This document shows positions 1 through 8,822 of a DNA stretch of 64,000 nucleotides, piece by piece (the first letter of the stretch is position 1; every line of letters starts with the position of its first letter). This DNA is from an uncultured Sphingomonas sp. Its GTDB lineage: Bacteria; Pseudomonadota; Alphaproteobacteria; Sphingomonadales; Sphingomonadaceae. The notes under the pieces were generated by a model. The model ran no database searches and was not told the origin of the DNA. It saw nothing but the letters and a program-made list of their open reading frames with translations. A program made the position numbers and the translations under genes. The stretch spans positions 186,001 through 250,000 of the forward strand of contig NZ_CAKZHV010000058.1 in NCBI RefSeq assembly GCF_936927845.1, read 5' to 3'.

Positions 1-1162
1 TTTCCCAATCACCGGTGAACTTGCCCATGTGCGGCACCGGCGCCAGCGCGTAAAAGGTCGAATGCCCCTCCGGTGCGAGACTCGGGTCGGTGACGGTCGG
101 GTGGTGAAGGTAGAGCGAGAAATCCTCGCTCAAGACGCCGTGATCGTAGATGTCGTCGAGCAGCCCCTTATAGCGCGGGCCGAACAGGATCATGTGGTGC
201 GGGATGCCGGGCCACGTTCCCGTCACGCCGAAGTGGACCACGAACAGCGACGGCGAGTAGCGCTTGCGCTCCAGCTTCTCCGCGGTCCGCCTGGCCGCGC
301 CCGACTCGGGCAAGAGGTCGCGGTAGACGTGCATGATGTCGGCATTGGCCGCGACCTGGTCGACCTCCTGCCGATACCCGCCCGCGGTTTCCACCGCCGT
401 CACGCGGTCGCCCAGCGTCTCGATTCTAGAGACCGGATCGTTCAGGCGCAATTTGCCGCCCAGCCGCTCGAACAACGCGACCATGCCCGCGACGAGCCGG
501 TTGGTCCCGCCTTGGGCGAACCACACGCCGCCGTCGCGCTCGAGCTTGTGGATCAGCGCGTAGATCGCGCTGGTAGTCATCGGATTGCCGCCGACGAGCA
601 GGGTGTGGAAGCTGAGCGCCTGCCTGAGCTTCTCGCTTTCAACGAACTTCGACACGATCGAGTAGACCGAGCGCCACGCCTGATATTTGGCGAGCGCGGG
701 CGCCGCCTTCACCATCGATGCGAAATCGAGAAACGCGACATGGCCGAGCTTCTCGTAACCCTCACGGTACACGCCGGCCGAATAATCGAGAAAGCGGCCA
801 TAGCCCGCGACATCGGCCGGGTTGAGCTTCGCGATCTCGGCGCGCAGCACCTCGTCGTTGTTGGTGTAATCGAAGCTGGTGCTGTCGGGCCAGTGGAGCC
901 GGTAGAAGGGCTGCACCGCTTCCAGCACGACGTCGTCGGCCATGCGGTTGCCCGACAGCGCCCACAATTCTTCCAGGCACGCCGGATCGGTGATGACGGT
1001 CGGCCCGGCATCGAAGGTGAAGCCGTCACACTCCCAATAATATGCGCGGCCGCCCGGCTTGTCGCGCGACTCGAGGATCGTTGTCTCGACCCCGGCGGAC
1101 TGGAGCCGGATCGCGAGAGCGAGGCCGCCGAAGCCTGCGCCGATCACCACTGCACGCGTCAT
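1..1162 (-). CDS. crtI: Phytoene desaturase CrtI (3' end beyond window)
   Basis: FAD-dependent desaturase converting phytoene to lycopene for carotenoid synthesis at the membrane. Reading leftwards from an ATG, the N-terminus carries a Rossmann FAD motif (GAGFGG, residues 8-13), then ESRDKPGGRAYYW and the family segment DGFTFDAGPTVITDP. 387 codons are present, against about 490-500 in the family, so the C-terminal quarter lies outside the window. The ATG overlaps the TGA of crtY (ATGA), so the two are translationally coupled and crtY is the upstream gene. The family assignment is clear; which desaturation level the enzyme stops at cannot be read from sequence. Confidence 0.95.
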   Translation of the reverse strand, partial: MTRAVVIGAGFGGLALAIRLQSAGVETTILESRDKPGGRAYYWECDGFTFDAGPTVITDPACLEELWALSGNRMADDVVLEAVQPFYRLHWPDSTSFDYTNNDEVLRAEIAKLNPADVAGYGRFLDYSAGVYREGYEKLGHVAFLDFASMVKAAPALAKYQAWRSVYSIVSKFVESEKLRQALSFHTLLVGGNPMTTSAIYALIHKLERDGGVWFAQGGTNRLVAGMVALFERLGGKLRLNDPVSRIETLGDRVTAVETAGGYRQEVDQVAANADIMHVYRDLLPESGAARRTAEKLERKRYSPSLFVVHFGVTGTWPGIPHHMILFGPRYKGLLDDIYDHGVLSEDFSLYLHHPTVTDPSLAPEGHSTFYALAPVPHMGKFTGDWE

Positions 1163-2316
1163 GATGCATCCTTCAAAGCATGGATCGCGCGCCCGATCGG
1201 GACCGGCGGTTTGCCGGCGAGCACGCGCATCTTGTCGAGCGTCGTCGAACGGCCCGCGTAGAAACGCGACACCAACCCGGGACGAAGGCGGTAGAAACGT
1301 TCCAGCACGCGGTAACGCTCCGCGGGCTCGGCCGCCTTGAACAGCATCAGGTCGAGCATGCGGTAGAATTTGCGCGCACGCCACGCCTGCGCGGCATGGG
1401 CGTGGGTCAGCTCGTGCAAGCCGGCACCCGACAGGTCGTTCGCGTTCGCGATCAGATGCGCGAACCGCACGGCGTCAGGCAGCGAGTAACCGGTCGTCGG
1501 ATGGAACATCCCCGCGCGCCCACCCGCCTTCGCGACCTTGCCGGTCGAGCGCCAGTAGGCCTCGAAATCGCCGCCGAGCACGACGGGCAACACACCGTGT
1601 TCCTCGCGCAGCGGATTGCCGACCGTCCAGCCCTTGGTGCGCGCGTAATCGCCGATCCGCTCGCGGATGGCGGCGCGATCGAGCTCGGGCGTGTCGCTGT
1701 AATAGGTGTCCTCGACCAGCAACGTGTCGGCGGAGAAGGGCAGCAGGTAGACGAAGCGATAGCCGTCGCGCTGCTCGACCGTCGCGTCCATCACCACCGG
1801 GCGCGCAACGCCGTGGCCGGCGGACACGCTCAACTCCTGTCCGACGAACTTCTGCCAGCCGCATTCGAGCGCCGCGAGGTCGCCGGGACCGCGTGCGTCG
1901 ATCACCCCGCGCGCCTCGACCCGGTCACCGTCCGCCAGCACCACCGCGGTCGCGCTGCACGCCAGCACCTTGCGTTCCGTCATCAGCGCAATGCCCGGCA
2001 GCGTCGCGCGGACGTGCGCGTCGAGCCGTTCGGAGCGGACGGTATAATAAGCCTGCGCCAGCGTCCGCTCGTGCGCGGGAAAGCGCACGTCGTAATCGGG
2101 CCAGGCGTGCGCGACGATCGGCGCGATCAGCGGGCGGTGCGCCTTCACCACGTCGGCGCCGAAGAACGACCACAGGTGATGGCCGCCAAATACGGCGCCA
2201 CCCTCGATCACGCGCACGTCGAGATCGGGCCGGCGCGCATGAAGCGCGAGCGCGATCAGCGACCCGGCCAGCCCGCCGCCGACGATCGCGACATCGCAGA
2301 GGATGGTGGAGCGCAT
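1159..2316 (-). CDS. crtY: Lycopene beta-cyclase CrtY
   Basis: Flavoprotein that cyclises both ends of lycopene to give beta-carotene. The 385-residue length is normal for bacterial CrtY. The N-terminus has a dinucleotide-binding motif (GGGLAGS, residues 13-19) and then HLWSFFGADV, typical of the family. The MFHPTTGYSLPDAVRFA segment late in the protein is also a CrtY hallmark. It is the first gene of a crtY-crtI pair with a 4-bp overlap and is divergent from pheS (about 115 bp between starts). Together with crtZ at 39674-40198 it suggests hydroxylated beta-carotene derivatives, the pigment class of sphingomonads. Confidence 0.95.
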   Translation of the reverse strand: MRSTILCDVAIVGGGLAGSLIALALHARRPDLDVRVIEGGAVFGGHHLWSFFGADVVKAHRPLIAPIVAHAWPDYDVRFPAHERTLAQAYYTVRSERLDAHVRATLPGIALMTERKVLACSATAVVLADGDRVEARGVIDARGPGDLAALECGWQKFVGQELSVSAGHGVARPVVMDATVEQRDGYRFVYLLPFSADTLLVEDTYYSDTPELDRAAIRERIGDYARTKGWTVGNPLREEHGVLPVVLGGDFEAYWRSTGKVAKAGGRAGMFHPTTGYSLPDAVRFAHLIANANDLSGAGLHELTHAHAAQAWRARKFYRMLDLMLFKAAEPAERYRVLERFYRLRPGLVSRFYAGRSTTLDKMRVLAGKPPVPIGRAIHALKDAS

Positions 2317-2432
2317 CGCCGATCCGCCTAGCCGATCGGGGGGCGAGCGGGAAGGTCCGGTGTGGGATTGTCGGGGCGGGTGGAGGCGCGCGGGGCTTGA
2401 TTTCCGCGGCGTCCTCGCGGACGGCAGCGCGC

Positions 2433-3593
2433 ATGACCGATATCGAAGAGTTGAAGGCGCACTATCTCGTCGCGATCGACGCGTGCGCGAGCCTCGACGC
2501 GCTCGACACCGTGCGGGTCGAGGCGCTCGGCAAGCAGGGCCGCGTCACCGCGCTCTTGAAGACGATGGGCGCATTGTCGCCCGACGAGCGGCAGGTACAG
2601 GGCCCCGCGATCCACGGCCTGCGCGAGGCGGTGACCGCGGCGCTCGCAGCCCGCCGCGCCAAGCTGGAGAATGTCGCGCTCGAAGCGAAGCTCGCCGCCG
2701 AGCGCGTCGACGTGACCTTGCCGGTCGATGCCGCTCCCATCGGCAGCGTGCATCCGGTCAGCCAGGTCATGGACGAGCTGGCCGAGATCTTCGCCGACCT
2801 CGGCTTCGCGGTCGCGACGGGGCCGGAGATCGAGGACGACTGGCATAATTTCGGCGCGCTCAACATTCCCGACACGCATCCCGCGCGCGCGATGCAGGAT
2901 ACGTTTTACCTCGAGCCACAGGCGAGAGCGGCCGGTGACGGGCAGAGCCCGTCGTCCGACGGCGCGGGCCGCGCAGGACCAGCGCCGCTGGTCCTGCGCA
3001 CCCACACCTCGCCCGTGCAAATCCGCACCATGATGCAGCAGCAGCCGCCCCTACGCATCATTGCGCCCGGCCGCGTCTACCGCTCCGACTGGGACGCGAC
3101 GCACACCCCGATGTTCCACCAGATCGAGGGGCTGGTGATCGACCGCGGCATCACCATGGGCCACCTCAAATGGACGCTGGAGACGTTCCTGCGCGCCTTC
3201 TTCGAGCGCGACGACGTCGTGCTCCGCCTGCGCCCGAGCTATTTCCCGTTCACCGAACCCTCGGCGGAGGTCGACGTCGGCTTCACGATGGAGAAGGGCA
3301 AGCGCGTGATCGGTGGCGATCCGAACGGGCCGGGCGGCGGCTGGATGGAGGTGCTGGGCTCGGGCATGGTCCACCCCAAGGTCATCGCGGCCTGCGGGCT
3401 CGATCCCGCCGAGTGGCAGGGCTTCGCCTTTGGCTGCGGGATCGACCGGCTCGCGATGCTCAAATACGGCATCGACGATCTGCGCCCGGTGTTCGAGGGC
3501 GATATCCGCTGGTTGAAGCATTACGGCTTCGCCGCGCTCGACGTGCCGACCCTTTCCGCAGGCGTTGGGTCGGGCGGCGTCGGCACCGCCTGA
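2433..3593 (+). CDS. pheS: Phenylalanyl-tRNA synthetase alpha subunit
   Basis: Catalytic subunit of the alpha2-beta2 enzyme that charges tRNA-Phe in the cytoplasm. The 386 residues include an N-terminal coiled-coil arm (about 1-95), motif 2 around GRVYRSDWDATHTPMFHQIEG, and motif 3 near FAFGCGIDRLAMLKYGI. The start ATG is chosen because family homology begins there; an open frame continues upstream but lacks homology. Oddity: between DTFYLEPQ and LVLRTHTS lie about 22 extra residues (164-185, nucleotides 2922-2987), rich in Ala, Gly, Pro and Ser. In most bacteria only a few residues join these blocks. The insert is encoded by two perfect palindromes (see findings). pheT follows after 52 bp. 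Confidence 0.97.
   Translation: MTDIEELKAHYLVAIDACASLDALDTVRVEALGKQGRVTALLKTMGALSPDERQVQGPAIHGLREAVTAALAARRAKLENVALEAKLAAERVDVTLPVDAAPIGSVHPVSQVMDELAEIFADLGFAVATGPEIEDDWHNFGALNIPDTHPARAMQDTFYLEPQARAAGDGQSPSSDGAGRAGPAPLVLRTHTSPVQIRTMMQQQPPLRIIAPGRVYRSDWDATHTPMFHQIEGLVIDRGITMGHLKWTLETFLRAFFERDDVVLRLRPSYFPFTEPSAEVDVGFTMEKGKRVIGGDPNGPGGGWMEVLGSGMVHPKVIAACGLDPAEWQGFAFGCGIDRLAMLKYGIDDLRPVFEGDIRWLKHYGFAALDVPTLSAGVGSGGVGTA
2935..2951. repeat. Palindrome inside pheS, GGGC-N3-GCCC family
   Basis: Perfect inverted repeat GACGGGC-AGA-GCCCGTC lying in frame in the pheS insert. The core and the GTCGTC that follows match, in reverse complement, the intergenic hairpins near 39120 and 42015, so it looks like a member of the same dispersed family rather than chance. 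Confidence 0.7.
2971..2995. repeat. Second palindrome inside pheS, 11-bp arms
   Basis: Perfect inverted repeat with arms GCAGGACCAGC and GCTGGTCCTGC and a 3-base loop. It spans the end of the extra segment of PheS and the first codons of the conserved block that resumes with LVLRTH. It lies 19 bp after the first palindrome. Confidence 0.7.
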
Positions 3594-3645
3594 ACCAGCC
3601 TATTCTTTTACCGACCCGCCCCGCGGGATCACGGAAGTCAAATCC

Positions 3646-6057
3646 ATGAAGTTCACGCTTTCCTGGCTCAAGGACCACCTCGACACCGAGGCGACGCTGC
3701 CTGACATCCTGACCGCGCTGACCCGCGTCGGCTTGGAGGTCGAGGGCGTCGAGAACCCGGCCGAGCGTTTGTCGGGCTTCCGCGTCGCGCGCGTGCTGAC
3801 CGCCGAGCGTCACCCGCAGGCGGACAAGCTCCAGGTGCTGTCGGTCGATGCCGGCGCCAATATAAATAATGGGGGACCGCTCCAGGTCGTCTGCGGCGCA
3901 CCCAACGCGCGCGCCGGCCTCGTCGGCGTGTTCGGCCTGCCCGGCGCGACGGTCCCGTCGAATGGCATGGTGCTGCGCGTCGCCGCGATCCGCGGGGTCG
4001 AATCGAACGGCATGATGTGCTCGACCCGCGAACTGGAGCTGGGCGAAGACCACGACGGAATCATCGAACTGCCCGCCGACGCTCCCGTCGGCACCGACTT
4101 CGCCGCCTATGCGCGGCTCGACGATCCGGTGATCGACGTATCGGTCACCCCCAACCGCCCCGATTGCATGGGCGTGCGCGGCATCGCGCGCGACCTCGCC
4201 GCCGCCGGGCTCGGCACGATGAAGCCGCTCGACGTGCATGCGGTCGCGGGCGAGGGTGCCGGACCCGAGGTGCGCATCGAGGACACGGCGGGCTGCCGCG
4301 CCTTCTACGCGCAATCGGTGACCGGCGTCGCGAACGGCGAGTCACCCGAATGGCTGCGTCGCCGACTCACCGCCATCGGGCAGAAGCCGATCAGCGCTTT
4401 GGTCGACGTGACCAACTACGTGATGATCGACCTTGGCCGTCCCCTGCACGTCTACGATCGCGCCAAGCTGTCGGGCGCGCTGGTCGCGCGTCCCGCGCGC
4501 AACGGCGAGGAGGTGCTCGCGCTCAACGGCCGCAGCTATTCCTTGCGAGCGGGCATGACGGTGATCGCCGACGACGCCGCGGTTCACGACATCGGCGGCG
4601 TCATGGGCGGCGAGCATTCGGGTGTCACCGCCGACACGACCGACGTGCTGATCGAGTGCGCGTACTTCGACCCCGACGCGATCGCGCGCACCGGACAGGC
4701 GCTGCAACTCAGCAGCGACGCGCGCACCCGGTTCGAGCGCGGGGTCGACCCCGCCTTCCTCGACGACGGGCTCGCGATCGCGACCCGCATGGTGGTCGAG
4801 CTGTGCGGCGGGCAGCCGAGCGCGGTGACGCGCGTTGGCGAGCCGCCGCTCGAGCCGCGCCGCTACGCCTATGATCCGGCACGTGCCGAGACGCTCGGCG
4901 GCCTCGCGGTCGCGCCCGAGCGCCAGCGCGAAATCCTGACGTCGCTCGGCTTCACGGTCGGTGACGACTGGCAGGTAACGGTCCCGACCTGGCGCCCCGA
5001 CATCGACGGCAGCGCCGATCTGGTCGAGGAGGTGATCCGCATCGAGGGGATCGACAACGTCCCCTCGGTCGCGCTGCCGCGCCCCGCCGGCGTCGCGACG
5101 CCGACCGCGACGCCCGCGCAGAAGCTGGAACGCCGCGTTCGCCGCGCCGCCGCCGCGCGCGGGCTCGACGAGGCGGTGACGTGGAGCTTCGTGTCCGATC
5201 CCGCCGCGGCGGTGTTCGGCGGCGGCGACTGGACGCTCGCCAACCCGATCAGCGAGGAGCTCAAGGTCATGCGCCCGTCGCTGCTGCCCGGCCTGCTCTC
5301 GGCGGCCGAGCGCAACCTGAAGCGCGGGGCGGAAAGCGTGCGGCTGTTCGAGCTCGGTCGCCGTTATCTTGCCGGCGGCAAGGACGGCGCGGCGGACGAG
5401 CGCGCGACGCTCGGCCTCGTGCTCGCCGGCAACGCGCGCGCGCGCGGCTGGCGGACGGGCAAGGCGGCGGCGTTCGACGCCTTCGATGCCAAGGCGGAGG
5501 CGCTGGCGCTGCTCGCCGCCGCGGGTGCGCCGGTCGACAATCTGCAGGTGCTGGGCGCGGACGGTGTCTGGTCGGGCGAGGCGTGGCATCCCGGCCAGTC
5601 GGGCACGCTCAGGCTCGGGCCGAAAACCGTGCTCGCCGCCTTCGGCATGCTCCACCCGCGCACGTTGAAGGCGTTCGACCTGTCGGGCCCGGTCGCCGCA
5701 GTTGAGCTCTACCTCGACGCCATCCCCGCGAAGCGCGGCGCGTCTGGCTTCATGCGCGCGCCCTACGCGCCGCCCGCGCTCCAGCAGGTCCGCCGCGACT
5801 TCGCGTTCGTGGTGCCGGTGGGCGTGAGCGCCGACGCGCTGACCCGCGTGGTGAAGGGCGCGGACAAGGCGGCGATCGTCTCCGCGCGCGTGTTCGACGT
5901 GTTCACCGGCGCGGGCGTCGAGCCCGATACCAAGTCGGTCGCGCTCGAAATCGTGCTCCAGCCGGGCGAGAAGAGCTTCACCGACGCGGAGTTGAAGGCG
6001 ATCAGCGACAAGGTCGTCATCGCCGCCGCGAAGCAGGGCGCGACGCTTCGCGGATAA
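3646..6057 (+). CDS. pheT: Phenylalanyl-tRNA synthetase beta subunit
   Basis: Second subunit of phenylalanyl-tRNA synthetase, responsible for editing and tRNA recognition. The 803 residues are the usual length. The protein starts MKFTLSWLKDHL as is standard, followed by an EMAP/tRNA-binding domain (about 40-150), B3/B4 editing domain, B5 domain and a C-terminal ferredoxin-fold anticodon-binding domain (residues about 705-803, starting near YAPPALQQVRRDFAFVV). Translation from the earlier in-frame ATG would add 27 residues with no family similarity, so the MKFT start is preferred. It is co-oriented with pheS and closed by a strong terminator just after the stop. Confidence 0.97.
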   Translation: MKFTLSWLKDHLDTEATLPDILTALTRVGLEVEGVENPAERLSGFRVARVLTAERHPQADKLQVLSVDAGANINNGGPLQVVCGAPNARAGLVGVFGLPGATVPSNGMVLRVAAIRGVESNGMMCSTRELELGEDHDGIIELPADAPVGTDFAAYARLDDPVIDVSVTPNRPDCMGVRGIARDLAAAGLGTMKPLDVHAVAGEGAGPEVRIEDTAGCRAFYAQSVTGVANGESPEWLRRRLTAIGQKPISALVDVTNYVMIDLGRPLHVYDRAKLSGALVARPARNGEEVLALNGRSYSLRAGMTVIADDAAVHDIGGVMGGEHSGVTADTTDVLIECAYFDPDAIARTGQALQLSSDARTRFERGVDPAFLDDGLAIATRMVVELCGGQPSAVTRVGEPPLEPRRYAYDPARAETLGGLAVAPERQREILTSLGFTVGDDWQVTVPTWRPDIDGSADLVEEVIRIEGIDNVPSVALPRPAGVATPTATPAQKLERRVRRAAAARGLDEAVTWSFVSDPAAAVFGGGDWTLANPISEELKVMRPSLLPGLLSAAERNLKRGAESVRLFELGRRYLAGGKDGAADERATLGLVLAGNARARGWRTGKAAAFDAFDAKAEALALLAAAGAPVDNLQVLGADGVWSGEAWHPGQSGTLRLGPKTVLAAFGMLHPRTLKAFDLSGPVAAVELYLDAIPAKRGASGFMRAPYAPPALQQVRRDFAFVVPVGVSADALTRVVKGADKAAIVSARVFDVFTGAGVEPDTKSVALEIVLQPGEKSFTDAELKAISDKVVIAAAKQGATLRG

Positions 6058-6060
6058 GCA

Positions 6061-6090
6061 AACGGGCGGGTGCCACCGCGCCCGCCCGTT
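6061..6090 (+). terminator. Terminator after pheT
   Basis: Ten-base perfect stem AACGGGCGGG / CCCGCCCGTT with a 10-base loop, starting 3 bp after the pheT stop and followed by a short T run (CTTTTG). It separates pheST from the convergent dnaN. Confidence 0.75.
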
Positions 6091-6141
6091 CGAACTTTTG
6101 ACCATGGTGGCCGGACGCAGCGACGCCCGGTCAGGTGGCGG

Positions 6142-7242
6142 TCACACCCGCATCGGCATCAGCACGTAGAGCGCGGGCGACTTGTCGTTCTCGCGGATCA
6201 GCGTCGGCGCGGCGGCGTCGGCCAGGTGGACCTCGACCAGGTCGCTGTCGATCTGCCCCAGAATATCGAGCAGATAGCGGCTGTTGAAGCCGATCTCGAA
6301 CGGCGCCGACACATACTCGCCCGGCACTTCCTCCGCCGCGGTGCCGTTCTCGGGGCTGGTCACCGACAGCGTGATGCGGTCGCGGTCGAGCCCCATCTTC
6401 ACCGCGCGCGTCTTCTCGGTCGCGATCGTCGAGACGCGGTCGACGCCCTCCATGAAGCTCTTGGGATCGAGCTTCAGGATCTTGTCGTTCGCGGTCGGGA
6501 TGACACGGCTGTAATCGGGGAAGGTGCCGTCGATCAGCTTCGACGTCAGGATCGCGCTGCCCAGATCGAAGCGGATCTTGGTCGAGGACAGCGACACGCC
6601 GACCGAGCCGTCGACCTCGTCGAGCAGCTTGCGCAGCTCGGCGATGCATTTGCGCGGCACGATCACGTCGGGCATCCCGTCCGACCCTTCGGGCTTCGCG
6701 ACCGTCACGCGCGCGAGGCGGTGGCCGTCGGTCGCCGCCGCCTTCAGCACGTCGTCCGACAGGTGCAGGAAGATGCCGTTCAGATAATAACGCGTTTCTT
6801 CCGTAGAGATCGCGAAGCGCGTCTTGTCGATGATCTGCTTGAGCGTCTCGGCCGGCAGCTCGAAACTGGTCGGCAGCTCGCCTTCCGCGATCACCGGGAA
6901 GTCGTCGCGCGGCAGCGTGCCCAGGCTGAACCGCGCGCGCCCCGCGACGATCGCCATCCGCCCGTCCGCCGCCGACAGCGACACCTGCGCGCCCTCGGGC
7001 AGCTTGCGCGCGATGTCGAACAGCGTGTGCGCCGACACGGTGATCGCACCGGGCTGGTCGACCGCGGCCGCGACGCTCTCGTTGATCTGCAGGTCGAGGT
7101 CGGTCGCCATCAGCCTGAGCGAGCCTTCCACGGCCTCGATCAGCACGTTGGACAGGATCGGGATGGTGTTGCGCCGTTCCACCACCGATTGCACGTGGCT
7201 CAGCCCCTTGAGGAGCGTTGCGCGTTCGATCGTCGCCTTCAT
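6142..7242 (-). CDS. dnaN: DNA polymerase III beta subunit (sliding clamp)
   Basis: Ring-shaped processivity clamp that tethers DNA polymerase III to DNA. The 366-residue length and the whole pattern match bacterial DnaN. It begins MKATIERATLLKGLSHVQSV, has the middle-domain segment TEETRYYLNGIFLH, and ends with the typical LYVLMPMRV. Three clamp domains of about 120 residues fit the length. It stands alone here, convergent with pheT, and not next to dnaA or recF as in many bacteria; that separation is common in Alphaproteobacteria. Confidence 0.98.
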   Translation of the reverse strand: MKATIERATLLKGLSHVQSVVERRNTIPILSNVLIEAVEGSLRLMATDLDLQINESVAAAVDQPGAITVSAHTLFDIARKLPEGAQVSLSAADGRMAIVAGRARFSLGTLPRDDFPVIAEGELPTSFELPAETLKQIIDKTRFAISTEETRYYLNGIFLHLSDDVLKAAATDGHRLARVTVAKPEGSDGMPDVIVPRKCIAELRKLLDEVDGSVGVSLSSTKIRFDLGSAILTSKLIDGTFPDYSRVIPTANDKILKLDPKSFMEGVDRVSTIATEKTRAVKMGLDRDRITLSVTSPENGTAAEEVPGEYVSAPFEIGFNSRYLLDILGQIDSDLVEVHLADAAAPTLIRENDKSPALYVLMPMRV

Positions 7243-7300
7243 CGAAAATCCCCCGGCCCGCAGGTCTTTACCAGGGGCGATATGGCCAATGTTTCCTAGC

Positions 7301-7340
7301 CAAAAGAAAACGGCCGGAGCAAGCGCCCCGGCCGTCTTTC
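7301..7340 (-). terminator. Terminator after the outer-membrane barrel gene
   Basis: Inverted repeat ACGGCCGG / CCGGCCGT (7310-7317 and 7328-7335). On the minus strand it is followed by TTTTCTTTTG, about 70 bp beyond the stop of the gene at 7408-8019. On the plus strand it is also followed by a pyrimidine run, so it may act in both directions. Confidence 0.65.
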
Positions 7341-7407
7341 TTGTGCGCTTACCCTGTGAAAAGCGTTAAGAGCTTGGGGGAAAGCGTCGATCGCGCATGA
7401 AATCGCG

Positions 7408-8019
7408 TCAGAAGCGGATGCCGACACCGCCCAGCAACTGGTGACGGTCGAGGTCGATGTTGTAGCCGTCGACGTCGCCGTAGTGCGAATAACGATACTC
7501 GCCCTTCACGTACGCGGTCGGCGTGATGTTGTACTCCAGCCCTGCGCCGACGCGGAAACCGTCGAGGTTGGTGTGGTCGCGGAATTCGGTGGTGCCCGCG
7601 GTGTAGCGCGATTCGATCCGCGCGTTGGTGTAACCGCCCTTGGCGTAGATCATCGCGAGCGGCGAGATGACGTAGCCGACGCGGCCGCCGAGGTAGATGT
7701 CGCGGCCGGCGTTGACAGAGAAGCGGTCGCCCGCGGTGAACGCATTGTAGCTGCGCGCGCGCGACGTCGAGTCGGTCAGTTCCGCGTCCGCGCCCAGCAC
7801 CACGCCGCCCGCCTGGATATCATACCCGATCGCGCCGCCGTAGAGGAAACCGTCGCGGCCCTCGGAACTGCCGTCGCTGCCGTCCTGCAGATTGTCATAG
7901 CCCGCGAGCGCCTCGATCCGCGGGCCGGTGAACGGCGCGGCGGGGCCGGTCTGGGCGGCGGCGGGAAGCGCGGCAATGGCGGCGGCGATGGCCGTGGTGG
8001 CGAGAACGAGCGTACGCAT
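7408..8019 (-). CDS. Outer-membrane beta-barrel protein (opacity/OmpA-like porin family)
   Basis: Small outer-membrane barrel, probably eight strands. The 203 residues begin with a clear Sec signal peptide (MRTLVLATTAIAAAIAALPAAAQ, cleavage after AQA/AQ). The mature part alternates hydrophobic and polar residues with Gly/Tyr/Arg-rich strands such as GFRVGAGLEYNITPTAYVKGEYRYS and ends in Phe (GGVGIRF), the usual C-terminal barrel signature. The start is set by a GGAG six bases before this ATG; an upstream ATG four codons earlier overlaps that Shine-Dalgarno. Ligand or role is unknown; proteins of this group occur in many copies in sphingomonads. Confidence 0.85.
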   Translation of the reverse strand: MRTLVLATTAIAAAIAALPAAAQTGPAAPFTGPRIEALAGYDNLQDGSDGSSEGRDGFLYGGAIGYDIQAGGVVLGADAELTDSTSRARSYNAFTAGDRFSVNAGRDIYLGGRVGYVISPLAMIYAKGGYTNARIESRYTAGTTEFRDHTNLDGFRVGAGLEYNITPTAYVKGEYRYSHYGDVDGYNIDLDRHQLLGGVGIRF

Positions 8020-8155
8020 GAGCAACTCCATGTCATTCGCGCCCCTGATCTGGGGCGGGATGCGGGAAATAGTCAGCAGCGCTGCCGGTTGCATGAACCT
8101 CACCTAAACAGCTTTTCGCGTTGCTTTCGCGCCACACCCGGTTGACACCGCGGTC

Positions 8156-8815
8156 ATGGGAACAGGGTTCGATCAGCGTGTGCAGCCAGCGCGGCGGCAG
8201 GGCCGCGACTTCGTCGCGCGCCACGGCGAGACGGTGTTCAACGCCGCGCGGCGGATGCAGGGCGACCACCCGCACACGCCGCTGACCCGCGCGGGGTTCG
8301 CGCAGGCGGACGAAATGGGGCGGGCGCTGCGCGACCGGTTGGGCGTGCGCCCGACGCTGACGTTATGGGCCTCGCCGACGGGGCGTGCGCTCCAGACGCT
8401 GGCGATCATCGCCGAACATCTGGAACTCGACTGGCACCAGGCGCGCACCGACGCACGGCTGGTCGAGATCGACATGGGAAGCTGGGGCGGTCGCTATTAC
8501 GCCGACGTCGTCGCCGAGGTCGGCCCGGTAGTGGACGGCGAAGGACTGCTCCGCTGCGCGCCGGACGGGGAAAGCTACCCGGCGATCGCGACGCGGATAG
8601 GCGGCTGGCTCGCCGACACCGACCATGATCCGGGCGACCGGCTGGTCGTCATGCACGGTATCTCCAGCCGGGTCCTGCGCGGTGTGGCGACCGGCGCGCC
8701 CGTCGGGGCGTGCGGCGCTCCGGTGCTGCCGGGACATCCGCAGGGCAGCGTGTCGCTGATCGAGCGCGGGGAAGAGACGCTGGTGCACCGCGGCACCGGC
8801 TACGCGCCGGCGTGA
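8156..8815 (+). CDS. Histidine phosphatase family protein
   Basis: Phosphoglycerate mutase-like phosphatase using a phospho-histidine intermediate. The catalytic RHGET motif is at about residues 22-26 (FVARHGETVFNAARRMQGD), the second catalytic His is in VVMHGISSRVLRG, and WASPTGRALQTLAII supplies the arginine pocket. Substrate is unknown; the family includes cofactor-dependent mutases, alpha-ribazole phosphatases and broad phosphatases. The assigned ATG gives about 18 residues before the catalytic core, and a GTG at 8180 is an alternative. The next gene begins 7 bp after the stop, so the two are probably cotranscribed. Confidence 0.88.
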   Translation: MGTGFDQRVQPARRQGRDFVARHGETVFNAARRMQGDHPHTPLTRAGFAQADEMGRALRDRLGVRPTLTLWASPTGRALQTLAIIAEHLELDWHQARTDARLVEIDMGSWGGRYYADVVAEVGPVVDGEGLLRCAPDGESYPAIATRIGGWLADTDHDPGDRLVVMHGISSRVLRGVATGAPVGACGAPVLPGHPQGSVSLIERGEETLVHRGTGYAPA

Positions 8816-8822
8816 CGCGCGC

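Noticed and set aside
29..1261. Long plus-strand reading frame opposite crtI
   Set aside because: It is the antisense of crtI, whose protein is clearly recognisable; the plus frame is Arg/His-rich with no family features.
4342..6105. 587-codon minus-strand frame opposite pheT
   Set aside because: Shadow of pheT in GC-rich DNA; pheT has full domain structure and the minus frame has none.
8140..8145. TTGACA as a -35 promoter element
   Set aside because: It lies only about 10 bases before the phosphatase start codon, too close for a promoter of that gene, and no matching -10 is present.
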